From Neobacillus soli NBRC 102451 (GTDB lineage Bacteria > Bacillota > Bacilli > Bacillales > Cytobacillaceae), in the NCBI RefSeq assembly GCF_001591665.1, contig NZ_BCVI01000015.1, positions 1 through 64,000 of the forward strand: a stretch of 64,000 nt of DNA, in the 5' to 3' direction. A model generated the notes under the pieces. The model had not been told where the DNA came from, did no database searches, and worked only from the letters and a program-made list of their open reading frames with translations. Positions 37,801 to 46,482 of this stretch are shown in pieces; within the stretch, counting starts at the first letter, position 1; every line of letters starts with the position of its first letter. The translations under genes and the position numbers were made by a program.

Positions 37801-40777
37801 GAAGGATGGCGGCGACCGTCTCATTGATAATATTTGGAATGGAACGGATGAAGTTTGGATTAAAGCTGGGGATGAAAAAGTCTATACCAGCCCGCCAGAT
37901 GGGGAAGCGGTTGATTTACCAACATACGATGATTTGGAGGTTACGTTTAACTATTATCGTTACGATTTGAACTATGATGATTGGGATATCTGGGTTTGGA
38001 CGGATAAGTCAGAAGGTCAGGCCTTGCCATTATCCACTGATACATCGTATGGAAAAAAAGGAACAATTAAATTAACTAATTTAAATGGAGCAACGAAAGT
38101 CGGTTTCCTTGTGCGTAAAAAAGATTGGTCCGCCAAGGATATCGATGAAAATCGATTTATTACCAAATTCACTAAGGATGGGAAGGCAGAGGTATGGCTT
38201 GCGCAGGGACAAGCTCGTATTTTTGATAACCCGGCAAAAGTTGACCGCAATCCCAAGATTGTGAAAGCGGCGATTGATGAACTAAACCAAATCACCTTTG
38301 AAACGAACTTTCCATTTGCACTTAGTGATTCCGAAAATGCCGGTATCACCTTAACAGGGGCCGAGATTGCTAAAATTGAGCCAATTGGAACAGTAACAAA
38401 CGGCTTAACGAACAAAGTAAAGATCACGACAAAGGAAGACTTGGATTTAACCAAGGTATATAAAATTAGCAAAGACGGATTTGGTGAAGCAACCGTCCAA
38501 ATGGGCAAAGTCATTGGAAGCAAGTCCTTTGAAGAACAATTTTATTATGAGAGTAATGACCTCGGTAATAGCTATTCTAAAGAAAAAACGAGCTTCCGTT
38601 TATGGGCCCCAACTGCCAGCGACGCAAAACTAGTAGTCTACGAAAAATGGGATTCAGCAACAGGTACAGAAATTCCGATGAAACGATCCGAAAAAGGAAC
38701 CTGGACGGCTGAACTAACAGATGACCAAAAAGGTTTACTTTATACGTATAAAGTGAAAGTTGGCGATTCCTGGAATGAGGCGGTCGATCCATATGCACAT
38801 GCAGTTTCCGTTAACGGGGATAAAGGTGCAGTCGTAGATTTAACAGAGACCAATCCGCAAAATTGGACGAATTCGAAGCCAGCCTTGAAAAATCCAGAGG
38901 ATGCGATCATTTATGAAACTCATATCCGTGATCTAACCATTTCGCCAGACAGTGGTGTAAGTAATCAGTATAAGGGTAAATTCCTTGGTGTTGCACAAAC
39001 GGGTACAAAAGGGCCTAAAGATGTCAATACCGGGTTAAGTCATATGAAAGACTTAGGTGTTACGCATGTTCAGATTTTACCAATGTATGATTATAATACG
39101 GTCGATGAGACAAAGCTGGATTCGCCGCAGTTTAACTGGGGATATGATCCGAAGAACTATAATGCTCCTGATGGATCTTATTCAACAGATCCATATGCAC
39201 CAACAGTTCGAATCAATGAAATGAAGACAATGGTCCAAGCGTTGCACAACAATGACCTTCGGGTAATTATGGACGTTGTGTATAATCATATGTTTAATGC
39301 AACCGAGTCCAATTTCCAAAAGCTTGTGCCAGGCTATTACTTCCGCTATAACGAAGATGGATCACTAGCGAATGGTACGGGTGTTGGAAATGATACTGCA
39401 TCTGAGCATAAAATGATGCGCAAATTCATTGTTGATTCTGTCAAGTATTGGGCGAAAGAATATCATATTGATGGCTTCCGTTTCGATCTAATGGGAATCC
39501 ACGATATTGAAACGATGAAACAAGTTCGTGAAGAGTTAAACAAAATTGATCCATCCATCATTGTTCTTGGAGAGGGATGGGATCTTAATACGCCGCTTGA
39601 CCCTGCACTAAAGGCAAACCAAAAGAATGCCACAAAAATGGATGGAATCGCTCATTTTAACGATGACATTCGTGACGGCTTAAAGGGCAGTGTATTCGAT
39701 GAACAGGATAAAGGCTTTGTTAATGGAAAAACAGGGATGGAGGAGCGGATTAAAAAAGGTATTGTCGGCGGAATCGACTATAGCGACACCATCAAAACAT
39801 TCGCTGATGAACCGAATAAAACGATCACATATGTTGAAGCACATGATAATTTAACATTATGGGATAAATTGAAGAAGACAAATCCAGATGACAGTGATGA
39901 TGTGTTAAAACAAATGCACAAACTAGCATCATCGATTGTTTTGACTTCACAAGGCATTTCTTTTATCCACGCCGGACAAGAATTTATGAGAACAAAAGGC
40001 GGGAATGAAAACAGCTACAATGCTCCAGATACGGTCAATCAATTAGATTGGACCCGGAGAAGCCAATTTGATGCGGAAGTGGAATACTTTAAGGGATTAG
40101 TGCAGGTTCGCAAAACTCACTCAGCATTCCGGATGACAACGGCAGCAGATATCAAGGAACATCTTAAATTCATCGATGCTCCAGCAAATGCTGTTGCTTA
40201 CTATATGGATAAAAATGCTAATGGCGATTCTGCTGAAAAAATTGCGGTTGCTTACAATGCTAATCGAACTCCCGTTGGAATAACCTTGCCTGAAAACGGT
40301 AAATGGAAGGTAATCGTCAACGGAGTTAAAGCTGGGACGAATGCTCTTGAAGTCATAAATGGTGATAAAATGATGGTTCCAGCACTCAGTACTATTGTTT
40401 TAACACTTGGCGATAAGGATGATACTGGCGGTAATCCGGGAGACAATCCGGGAGATGATAATGGCGGAAAACCAGGGGACAATCCAGGAGATGATACTGG
40501 CGGTAATCCGGGAGACAATCCAGGAGATGACAATGGCGAGAAGCCGGGAGACAATCCAGGAGATGACAATGGCGGAAAACCGGGTGATAAACCAGGTGAC
40601 AATCATAATGAAAACCCTGGAAATAACTCTGGAAACAAGCCAGGAGATAATAATGGGAGCCATTCAGGAAACAATCTTCCTTCCACAGCAACAATTATGT
40701 ATAACTATCTATTGGGTGGAGGACTTTTACTATTGATTGGAGCAAGTATCCTTCTATTCAGAAAAAGAAAAGCTTAA
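34850..40777 (+). CDS. Wall-anchored amylopullulanase with two GH13 modules
   Basis: Secreted 1975-residue starch and pullulan hydrolase. Signal peptide (about 1-28, ending VKAAD); starch-binding-like beta domains; first GH13 barrel of alpha-amylase/neopullulanase type (about 350-770) with DFVANH, GFRLDYAKG (nucleophile Asp, about 541-546), GEIWD and FLDSHD; pullulanase-associated carbohydrate domains (about 830-1100); CBM48 (SFRLWAPTASDAKL, about 1248); second GH13 barrel of type I pullulanase (about 1310-1780) with MDVVYNH, GFRFDLMG, GEGWD and EAHDN. The C terminus has a Gly/Asp/Asn/Pro repeat spacer (about 1855-1940), LPSTA, a membrane helix and RKRKA. Should cleave both alpha-1,4 and alpha-1,6 bonds at the cell surface; sorting is probably by the nearby sortase. 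Confidence 0.93.
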   Translation: MKRISTMLLAIVLLLSTVMVPFARGVKAADKTYDKVVLRGDAESLDWSSDNHPLTYDAAAGVWKSKPIPLQGGKKVEYKFVMNDQWMEGENLTITPSQNGDYIFVFHPNQERTVDVQLDLSKFTGKLTLKVTLPAATPSWATPTVGSTLNGFNYSITPLTKNSDGTWSVTLAGNEGDKIQYLYSLGDKKLTEKISTKREASLTKDGKVYEDVVSGWNEVPVAKDVNNNYAYSPSKPTSSDDVTVTVTVKHYGSVDAGAIYYTKDGLFPSGSRGTATVGTVVKLDVASEKQENGLTTTVFNGAIPKQSNGTAVHYIADVWDSKGIGSQYADSNSLQPEEATPFGYYVDQFKSPEWAKDAVIYQVFVDRFSNGDTSNDDPASANLPYDEKLKGWMGGDLQGVINKLDYIKGLGVNTIWISPVFKGPYSHGYHPADFKEIDQRFGNKETMKKLVDKAHSKGMKVVYDFVANHTSSTHPFFEDAKAKGEGSPYYNWYTFTEWPDKYHSFSGISELPELNNDNPEVRNYVINDVVPFWLKDLDFDGFRLDYAKGPSYSYWVDFRHKVKELKPNAYIFGEIWDSREKINSYAGDLDGALDFGMNDALVNSFAKDQSMVDLSNTVKANAATYPSEYVVSSFLDSHDKPRFIYEAGGDVKKMELAVATQFTLPGSPIIYYGDEVGLSMSKDPNSVTDWKDRYYREMMPWAAADQNTALTNHYKNMIKLRNDVSAFRTGSFKSLLANQNVFVYERADEKGQYLVVVNKGENDQEVDVNQLYNQLEINDVTLNDQLGTDNLKNDSNGDLKFTSNGKSFRVFKVEGSLKYSDSPLDRNKLYNDVVIRGSEPLAWDGADQKLTYDAAEKVWKSDPITLTKGVKVDFKYVKDGQWMADPNLSFIPDNTDKYIFVFHALDERKIDVRVAQQKVTTKVKIHYQPKTGDMKDWNLWVWGEGKEGKVYPFTGEDKFGKVAEVELDGDFNRIGFIVRTDSWEKDGGDRLIDNIWNGTDEVWIKAGDEKVYTSPPDGEAVDLPTYDDLEVTFNYYRYDLNYDDWDIWVWTDKSEGQALPLSTDTSYGKKGTIKLTNLNGATKVGFLVRKKDWSAKDIDENRFITKFTKDGKAEVWLAQGQARIFDNPAKVDRNPKIVKAAIDELNQITFETNFPFALSDSENAGITLTGAEIAKIEPIGTVTNGLTNKVKITTKEDLDLTKVYKISKDGFGEATVQMGKVIGSKSFEEQFYYESNDLGNSYSKEKTSFRLWAPTASDAKLVVYEKWDSATGTEIPMKRSEKGTWTAELTDDQKGLLYTYKVKVGDSWNEAVDPYAHAVSVNGDKGAVVDLTETNPQNWTNSKPALKNPEDAIIYETHIRDLTISPDSGVSNQYKGKFLGVAQTGTKGPKDVNTGLSHMKDLGVTHVQILPMYDYNTVDETKLDSPQFNWGYDPKNYNAPDGSYSTDPYAPTVRINEMKTMVQALHNNDLRVIMDVVYNHMFNATESNFQKLVPGYYFRYNEDGSLANGTGVGNDTASEHKMMRKFIVDSVKYWAKEYHIDGFRFDLMGIHDIETMKQVREELNKIDPSIIVLGEGWDLNTPLDPALKANQKNATKMDGIAHFNDDIRDGLKGSVFDEQDKGFVNGKTGMEERIKKGIVGGIDYSDTIKTFADEPNKTITYVEAHDNLTLWDKLKKTNPDDSDDVLKQMHKLASSIVLTSQGISFIHAGQEFMRTKGGNENSYNAPDTVNQLDWTRRSQFDAEVEYFKGLVQVRKTHSAFRMTTAADIKEHLKFIDAPANAVAYYMDKNANGDSAEKIAVAYNANRTPVGITLPENGKWKVIVNGVKAGTNALEVINGDKMMVPALSTIVLTLGDKDDTGGNPGDNPGDDNGGKPGDNPGDDTGGNPGDNPGDDNGEKPGDNPGDDNGGKPGDKPGDNHNENPGNNSGNKPGDNNGSHSGNNLPSTATIMYNYLLGGGLLLLIGASILLFRKRKA
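40411..40670 (+). repeat. In-gene repeats coding for the wall-spanning spacer
   Basis: Imperfect tandem units coding for GGNPGDNPGDDNGGKPGDNP-like sequence lie just before the LPSTA signal. This is a typical extended, low-complexity spacer that crosses the peptidoglycan. Such tracts expand and contract readily. Antisense frames across it are artefacts. Confidence 0.9.
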
Positions 40778-40821
40778 GAATTTTACCTATGGGAATAGGC
40801 AGTGTTGATTTTGTATCTGTG

Positions 40822-40862
40822 TTGATTGGAGCGGAAAACGAAGAAACTGGAGCTCTAATCAA
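40822..40862 (+). terminator. Possible terminator after amylopullulanase
   Basis: TTGATTGGAGC and GCTCTAATCAA form an 11-bp stem with one wobble around a 19-base loop. There is no clean T run, so this is uncertain. Confidence 0.35.
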
Positions 40863-40923
40863 TAGGTAAGTTTTACACAGCCAAAATTTTAATAAAATCA
40901 ATCTCCTTCAAGTAAATATAGTC

Positions 40924-40951
40924 ACTACATTTGTATTATTCACATAAGATA
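40924..40951 (+). promoter_or_regulatory. Sigma-K promoter of gerE
   Basis: CATAAGATA at 40943-40951 matches the sigma-K -10 consensus CATANNNTA exactly, and an AC at 40924-40925 is at the expected -35 distance. gerE is known to be transcribed by sigma-K in the mother cell. Confidence 0.8.
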
Positions 40952-41013
40952 TGTTGACTAAATATATACCCACCCGTGTTCATAACTGGCGAAGGCAAGG
41001 AGGGTTACAATAC

Positions 41014-41238
41014 TTGAAGGAGAATGATTATAATCACAAGCCGTTACTCACCAAACGAGAAAGAGAAGTATTCGAGTTACTCGTACAAGATAAAACAACG
41101 AAAGAAATCGCTGGTGAATTATTTATAAGCGAAAAAACGGTTCGCAATCACATTTCAAATGCCATGCAAAAGCTTGGTGTAAAAGGGCGTTCACAAGCAG
41201 TTGTAGAGCTCCTTCGAATGGGAGAGCTAGAACTTTAA
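41014..41238 (+). CDS. gerE: Spore-coat gene regulator GerE
   Basis: Late mother-cell transcription factor controlling spore-coat genes. 74 residues from the TTG at 41014 (AAGGAGGG at 40997-41004), almost wholly a LuxR-type helix-turn-helix: [20 protein letters not shown] followed by [17 protein letters not shown] and [20 protein letters not shown]. An in-frame ATG at 40951 is part of the sigma-K promoter and is rejected. Very close to the B. subtilis protein. Confidence 0.96.
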   Translation: MKENDYNHKPLLTKREREVFELLVQDKTTKEIAGELFISEKTVRNHISNAMQKLGVKGRSQAVVELLRMGELEL

Positions 41239-41242
41239 GTAT

Positions 41243-41275
41243 GGCCGGTTTCCCTCCTGGGAGGCCGGTTCATGT
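41243..41275 (+). terminator. gerE terminator
   Basis: CCGGTTTCCC / GGGAGGCCGG form a 10-bp stem with two wobbles, followed by a moderately T-rich tract. Confidence 0.75.
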
Positions 41276-41448
41276 TTTATAGGAAAAGTAAAAAGCAATT
41301 TTCAACCATCAGTGCATTTCAATAGGTGCTGATCCCTCTGTTTTGTCCCCACAACAACTTTTTAAAAATAGAACTAGAATTTTGAATGTTAAACCCAATA
41401 ATAACATATGCATTGAATAGCTCCACAATTTTTTATGGAGGTATTTAA

Positions 41449-42516
41449 GTGAATAATTCTCATCAACCTGAAGTGAAACCCTACCTAATTACAAAGACAT
41501 TAGTCCCTGAAAATCAAGAATCGCCTATACATTTTTTACACGGTGATATTGCCAGTGGAAAATTATTTTATAGAAGAAATCATTTTTCTTATCCAAACTT
41601 TGCTTCATCCTTTTATTTTCTCCCAATTGAAGGGTTAGTGCCTACCCCTAAAACCTTTTCTCTACAGGAAATTTACTCATTACCATCAAAAACGATAAAA
41701 GTCGTCTTGGAATGTTCTGGTGATAAGCGTAAGTTATTTAAACCAAAAGTATATGGAGAGCAATGGGGAAAAGGAGCAATCAGTCAGGGAATTTGGAAAG
41801 GCGTTTCTTTAAGGACCCTTTTGCAGTACACTGGATTAATTGAAACGGCTAAGGAAATTGTTTTTGAAGGGTATGATTATGGAAAAAGACCTGATTCTGA
41901 CCAACTCTTTAATTTTTCAAGAAGTTTATCCATTGAAAAAGCCCTTGACCCAGATACAATGATAGCTTATGAGTATAATAATCATCCCATTCCATTCAAA
42001 CATGGTTTTCCGTTAAGATTAATTGTTCCTAGTTGGTATGCAATGGCTTCAGTAAAATGGATTAAAAAGATGACTGTGATCGACCATGCCTTTAAAGGAC
42101 CCTATCAAGCTGTTGATTATGTTTATTATCCAAACAAAGAAAACGATAATGGAAAGTTTCCAGTCACGACTATCAATGTTAACTCAACTATTCAATATCC
42201 ATTAAATATGCAATTACTGCATACAGGGATTTATGAAATTAATGGGATTTCATGGACAGGAAAAGGATCTATCACAAAAGTAGAAATTAGCCTAGATGGT
42301 GGTCACACTTGGGATACGTGTCAACTAACTTCTACAATCGAAAAATATGCATGGACTCCTTGGAAGTATAAATGGGAGGCACTAAAAAAAGGTGAATACA
42401 TCATAACATCAAAAGCAACTGATTCCGAAGGGAATGTTCAACCGTTAGAACCATTGTGGAACAGAAAGGGTTATGGTTACAACGCTTTTGATAATATAAA
42501 GGTTAAAGTGGAATAA
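41449..42516 (+). CDS. Sulfite-oxidase-type molybdopterin oxidoreductase
   Basis: Predicted Mo-cofactor enzyme, 355 residues, GTG start after TGGAGG. The N-terminal two thirds is the sulfite oxidase catalytic fold: PIHFLHGD, FYFLPIEGLV, ECSGDKRKLF with the Mo-ligating cysteine (about residue 89), WGKGAISQGIWKGVSLRTLL and HGFPLRLIVPSWYAMASVKW. The C-terminal part is the Mo-co dimerisation domain (IYEINGISWTGKGSITKVEISLDGG). No signal peptide or heme domain, so probably cytoplasmic; substrate unknown. It belongs to the accessory block absent from this place in B. subtilis. Confidence 0.85.
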   Translation: MNNSHQPEVKPYLITKTLVPENQESPIHFLHGDIASGKLFYRRNHFSYPNFASSFYFLPIEGLVPTPKTFSLQEIYSLPSKTIKVVLECSGDKRKLFKPKVYGEQWGKGAISQGIWKGVSLRTLLQYTGLIETAKEIVFEGYDYGKRPDSDQLFNFSRSLSIEKALDPDTMIAYEYNNHPIPFKHGFPLRLIVPSWYAMASVKWIKKMTVIDHAFKGPYQAVDYVYYPNKENDNGKFPVTTINVNSTIQYPLNMQLLHTGIYEINGISWTGKGSITKVEISLDGGHTWDTCQLTSTIEKYAWTPWKYKWEALKKGEYIITSKATDSEGNVQPLEPLWNRKGYGYNAFDNIKVKVE

Positions 42517-42710
42517 ATAGAAAAGGTAGTCTCGTAGAAGGTCCAATTGATGTCGGTCTTCTTCTCTAATCAGATTCAAGCCGTATGGTTCATGTTTTGA
42601 AGCCAATCGTGCATAAAAAGGTGGAAATAGATTGATAATTTAGGTAGGGACATTTAAAATAAAATTAGGATAAAAGAAATAATGCTTTTATCTTAAAAAG
42701 GATGCTTTTC

Positions 42711-43412
42711 TTGGAAAACAAACAAGTGCAAATAGAACTGGCGGGTTATATTGGGAGAACTCTTCGTGACAACTTTGGAAAAGGTCCCGAATCAGTCTAC
42801 GTTTCCTATAATCATTCAATCATGACTGTTTATTTACGAAATTTTATTTCGCCGTCTGAAAGTGTGTTATTAGGGCAGCAGCAGGAAGAAATTGTTGTAA
42901 CAACGAGGGATTTGTTAATGCAGACATTAATCCCTGAGTTTAAAGCATATATAAAGATTTTGACCGGCATGGAAGTTCATGAATTTTATTATGACTGGGG
43001 ATTAGATAATAAAAGTGGGATATTTGTTTGCCAAGGGTCGACACCGTCTAAAGGCGAAGAAAAAAATGATAAACAGTATATTTATCATGGACAAGAATCC
43101 CTTCACCAAGAAATTAATACAATTAGTTTTCAGGCAGAAAAGGAGCCTGAAGAAATCCTTTCCTACCTATTAAATGGAAGAACATTGGTTGTTATCCGAA
43201 ATGGGATTCTTGTTCCAATTGAAAAAGAATTAATCCGTTTAGGGAACTCTGAATCATTAAGGCTAGCGAAACGAAATCTTGAGAAGCGGTTATTACATAA
43301 CAACGGGAATTTTGAAGCCATTCTACAAACGAAGATTAATGACATTTTTGTGGATTGGAATTTTACTCGAGATAAAAGTGTCATCGTACTTATCTTATCA
43401 ACAATAGCATAG
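42711..43412 (+). CDS. MpsC/DUF2294 family protein
   Basis: 233 residues from the TTG at 42711 (AAAAAGGA upstream; ATG at 42702 overlaps that site). Two copies of the DUF2294 (now MpsC) domain: the first about 5-110 (IGRTLRDNFGKGPESVYVSYNHSIMTVYL), the second, more divergent, about 130-230 (LLNGRTLVVIRNGILVPIE). Soluble; function unsettled despite the family name. It precedes a PAS histidine kinase by 115 bases, with a terminator between. Bases 42517-42710 show no gene. Confidence 0.75.
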   Translation: MENKQVQIELAGYIGRTLRDNFGKGPESVYVSYNHSIMTVYLRNFISPSESVLLGQQQEEIVVTTRDLLMQTLIPEFKAYIKILTGMEVHEFYYDWGLDNKSGIFVCQGSTPSKGEEKNDKQYIYHGQESLHQEINTISFQAEKEPEEILSYLLNGRTLVVIRNGILVPIEKELIRLGNSESLRLAKRNLEKRLLHNNGNFEAILQTKINDIFVDWNFTRDKSVIVLILSTIA

Positions 43413-43452
43413 CGGCGGAAGTGAACTGGACAATAATTATTGAGCTAGACAT

Positions 43453-43490
43453 AAGCCAAGATGAGCTCATTCCTCATCTTGGCTATTTAT
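43453..43490 (+). terminator. Terminator after the MpsC-family gene
   Basis: AGCCAAGATGAG / CTCATCTTGGCT, a perfect 12-bp stem with a 7-base loop and a T-rich tail. Confidence 0.88.
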
Positions 43491-43527
43491 TTATCTATTA
43501 TTAAGGGAAAGGAACTGATAGAGAGAG

Positions 43528-45006
43528 ATGAACAGTCCTGCAGATGCAATGAAAATTGAAAAGAGGATCCTACTTAAAAGGTATTTAGATGAAAGCATAT
43601 ACGGGAATCCCACATTGTTTACTGGCAACCAAGATGCTATTTTTGTATTGGATTTAGACGGTTGTTTGGTTGAAGTAAATCCAGCCTTCGAGGATTTATC
43701 GGAGTATATTGCAGAGGAGTCTAGACAACTGAACCTCCAAATGCTCTTTCCTAATGAAAAATCAGCTAAAGCTTTTCATTTTTTTCAAAAAGCCTTATTA
43801 GGTCAATTTCAAAATTTTGATTGTAAAATGACGAACAAAACGGGTCGAATTCTCGATCTAGATGTCATGTTTATCCCCATCAGCGTAAATAATCAAATCG
43901 TGGGGGTTTCTGCAGTTGTTAAAGATATTACTCATTTAAAAAGAAGACATGAAGAAGTAAGAAGAATGGAAGAAGAGGCAAAAAAACGGGAAGAAACCTA
44001 TCGGAATTTAGTTGAATACTCACCTGATGCGGTAATCATCGCCAGAGGAAAGGAAATTCTATTTATTAATGAAACAGGTGTAAGATTATTAGGAGCAACA
44101 AAGAAAGAGGATATTTTATTTAAGAAAATCTTAGATATCGTCCATCCTGATTTTTATGAGGCTGCCCAAAAAAGAATGAACATTGCTACAAGCGGGGAAG
44201 CAACAGACTTTTATGAGTACAAACTGATTCGGTTGGATGGTACTATTTTTGCGGCGGAAGTGAAAGGCATTCCGACCATTTATCAAAATATGCCAGCAAG
44301 GTATATTATTTTTAGAGACATAACAACAAGAGAAAAGACACTAGAACTCTTACTTAACGCAGAGAAATTACATATTGCAGGTCAACTGGCGGCCGGAATT
44401 GCCCATGAGGTACGAAATCCATTAACAGTGATTAAAGGGTTCCTGCAGTTAATGGAGACACAATTAGACAATAAGTTATACTTTGATATTATCCAAGCGG
44501 AAATGGATAGAATTGAACTCATCCTAAGCGAGTTATTAGTCCTCGCTAAACCACAGGATTTCAAATTTGAAAAGGAGGATTTAAAAACCCTAATCGAAGA
44601 TGTGAAAACGTTAATTGGTACCGAGGCGAGTATGAATAATGTTCAGATTGACATTGTGAACGAATATAAAAATTTGATTGTAAAATGTGATAAAAATCAA
44701 CTGAAACAAGTGTTAATTAATTTCTTAAAGAACGCGATTGAAGCAATGCCAAAAGGCGGGTTCATTACGATTGAGGTTAAAAAGCATAGTATTAGTAAGG
44801 TAAAGATGCTAATAAAAGACACAGGAAGCGGTATGCCGCAGCATATTTTGAAACGGATTGGCGAGCCATTTTTTACAACGAAAGAAAGCGGAACTGGCCT
44901 GGGAATCATGATTTCCAAACAAATCATTGAAAACCATAATGGAAGTATTCATTTTTGGAGTGACCAGAAGGGGACCATTATTGAGATGATTTTGCCAACG
45001 ACGTGA
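43528..45006 (+). CDS. Cytoplasmic PAS-PAS sensor histidine kinase
   Basis: 492 residues with no membrane segment. Two PAS domains (about 35-150 and 165-270) are linked by a short coiled coil rich in Glu/Lys. HisKA follows with GIAHEVRNPLTVIKGFLQLM, phosphoacceptor His293, then the ATPase domain with N box QVLINFLKNAIEAMP, G1 DTGSGMP and G2 ESGTGLGIMISKQII. The catalytic half resembles Bacillus sporulation kinases, so it may feed Spo0F, but that is inference; no response regulator lies nearby. Downstream terminator is split by the IS element. Confidence 0.87.
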   Translation: MNSPADAMKIEKRILLKRYLDESIYGNPTLFTGNQDAIFVLDLDGCLVEVNPAFEDLSEYIAEESRQLNLQMLFPNEKSAKAFHFFQKALLGQFQNFDCKMTNKTGRILDLDVMFIPISVNNQIVGVSAVVKDITHLKRRHEEVRRMEEEAKKREETYRNLVEYSPDAVIIARGKEILFINETGVRLLGATKKEDILFKKILDIVHPDFYEAAQKRMNIATSGEATDFYEYKLIRLDGTIFAAEVKGIPTIYQNMPARYIIFRDITTREKTLELLLNAEKLHIAGQLAAGIAHEVRNPLTVIKGFLQLMETQLDNKLYFDIIQAEMDRIELILSELLVLAKPQDFKFEKEDLKTLIEDVKTLIGTEASMNNVQIDIVNEYKNLIVKCDKNQLKQVLINFLKNAIEAMPKGGFITIEVKKHSISKVKMLIKDTGSGMPQHILKRIGEPFFTTKESGTGLGIMISKQIIENHNGSIHFWSDQKGTIIEMILPTT

Positions 45007-45059
45007 TGGCAGCAATTTTGGATGAGGTTTCTATTAATAATTATTTACCTTTGAATACA

Positions 45060-45073
45060 ACAAAAACTCGTCA
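45060..45073 (+). terminator. Left arm of terminator split by the IS
   Basis: ACAAAAACTCGTCA here is the exact inverted complement of TGACGAGTTTTTGT at 46525-46538. Without the IS and its duplicated GAA they would form a 14-bp hairpin with loop GAACTAT and flanking A/T runs, a bidirectional terminator between the kinase and the convergent HesB-like gene. Confidence 0.85.
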
Positions 45074-45133
45074 GAATGAGCTGCACCCCAATTGTTAGAC
45101 ACTCAATCTGACAATAAGGGGTGCAGTTTTTCT

Positions 45134-45643
45134 ATGGTCAAATTTACTTTAGAGGATAAATTAGCTGCGGTTCAACAATATTTAGAAGGAAGAGGGACTT
45201 ATGCTTCGATTGGGGTGTCCATAGGTACGTCTGAAAATATAGTGAGAACATGGACAATGCAGTACGAACATCATGGTGAAGAAGCGTTTAAAATATCCTA
45301 TACAAGTTACTCCGCACAGTTTAAACTAGACGTACTTAATTATATGAATAATCACGGGACGTCTCCGAATGAAACAGCGGCAATATTCAAAATTTCTTCT
45401 CCTGCCTTAATTCGAAAATGGAGAATACAATTTGAAACACAAGGAATAGACGCCCTTGAATCAAAACAAAAGGGGCGTCCAAATATGAAGAAGGAAATAA
45501 AAAAAACAACAGCTGTAGAAGGATCAATGGAAGCTCTCCAAGAGGAAATAAAGGATTTACGAATGGAGATTGCCTATTTAAAAAAGTTGAATGCCTTAGT
45601 TCAAAGCAAGGAAAAATTACAAAGCAAGACAAAGCTCAAGTAG
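45134..45643 (+). CDS. IS3 family transposase OrfA
   Basis: Helix-turn-helix DNA-binding component, 169 residues from the ATG at 45134, with AAGGGGTG upstream. Two helix-turn-helix segments (about 15-50 and 70-110) precede a basic linker and a coiled coil (about 135-160) for multimerisation. The slippery sequence A-AAA-AAG at 45580-45586 allows a -1 shift to OrfB to make the full transposase. Confidence 0.92.
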   Translation: MVKFTLEDKLAAVQQYLEGRGTYASIGVSIGTSENIVRTWTMQYEHHGEEAFKISYTSYSAQFKLDVLNYMNNHGTSPNETAAIFKISSPALIRKWRIQFETQGIDALESKQKGRPNMKKEIKKTTAVEGSMEALQEEIKDLRMEIAYLKKLNALVQSKEKLQSKTKLK

Positions 45644-45660
45644 TTTTTGAACTAAGGGGT

Positions 45661-46482
45661 GTGTTTCCATTTAAAGGGTTACTCAAACTTGCCGAAATTC
45701 CACGTAGTACGTACTACTATTGGGAAAAAACATTGGGTCGTCCAGATAAAGATGCCGAATTAAAATCGTTGATTCAGGCTATTTATCATGAACATAAAGG
45801 GCGTTATGGATACCGACGAATTAAGTCTGAACTAAAGAATCAAGGTTACAAAGTAAATCATAAAAAAGTGCAGCGAATAATGAAAGAATTAGGCTTAAAA
45901 TGCATTGTTCGTATGAAAAAATATCGCTCGTATAAAGGGGAAGTTGGGAAGACAGCACCGAATATTTTGGATCGGAATTTTGAAGCAGAAACCCCTAATG
46001 AGAAGTGGGTAACCGATATAACAGAGTTTAAATTATTTGGTGAAAAGCTCTATTTGTCTCCAATGTTAGATTTATTTAACGGAGAAATTATCACCTACAC
46101 GATTGACTCAAGACCAAGATATTCTCTTGTTAGAACGATGCTGGATCAAGCATTTGAAAGACTAACAGATGAAGACAAGCTTCTTATTCACTCTGATCAA
46201 GGTTGGCACTACAGAATGCCCCAGTATAAACATTTATTAAAAGAACATAAGATCACACAAAGTATGTCACGTAAAGGAAACTGTTACGATAATGCAGTAA
46301 TGGAGAACTTTTTTGGTATCTTAAAGTCGGAATTTTTGTATACTCAAGAGTTTGAAAGTGTTGAACAATTTAAACAAGAATTAGCATTATATATCGATTA
46401 TTACAATAACAAACGAATTAAAACAAAATTAAAAGGTTTGAGTCCGGTGCAATACCGAACTCAAACCCTAATAGCTGCTTAA
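45661..46482 (+). CDS. IS3 family transposase OrfB (DDE integrase)
   Basis: Catalytic part, about 273 residues from GTG 45661, but its frame is open further upstream through the slippery site at 45580, so it is probably made as an OrfAB fusion by -1 frameshifting. HTH_21 region (HKGRYGYRRIKSEL) then the rve/DDE domain with D in VTDITEF, D in IHSDQGWHY and E in AVMENFFGILKSE. All three catalytic residues are intact. Confidence 0.94.
   Translation: MFPFKGLLKLAEIPRSTYYYWEKTLGRPDKDAELKSLIQAIYHEHKGRYGYRRIKSELKNQGYKVNHKKVQRIMKELGLKCIVRMKKYRSYKGEVGKTAPNILDRNFEAETPNEKWVTDITEFKLFGEKLYLSPMLDLFNGEIITYTIDSRPRYSLVRTMLDQAFERLTDEDKLLIHSDQGWHYRMPQYKHLLKEHKITQSMSRKGNCYDNAVMENFFGILKSEFLYTQEFESVEQFKQELALYIDYYNNKRIKTKLKGLSPVQYRTQTLIAA

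Noticed and set aside
40252-40736. Overlapping minus- and plus-strand frames across the amylopullulanase spacer
   Set aside because: Low-complexity GAT/GGN-rich repeats keep several frames open; the LPSTA protein frame is clearly the real one.
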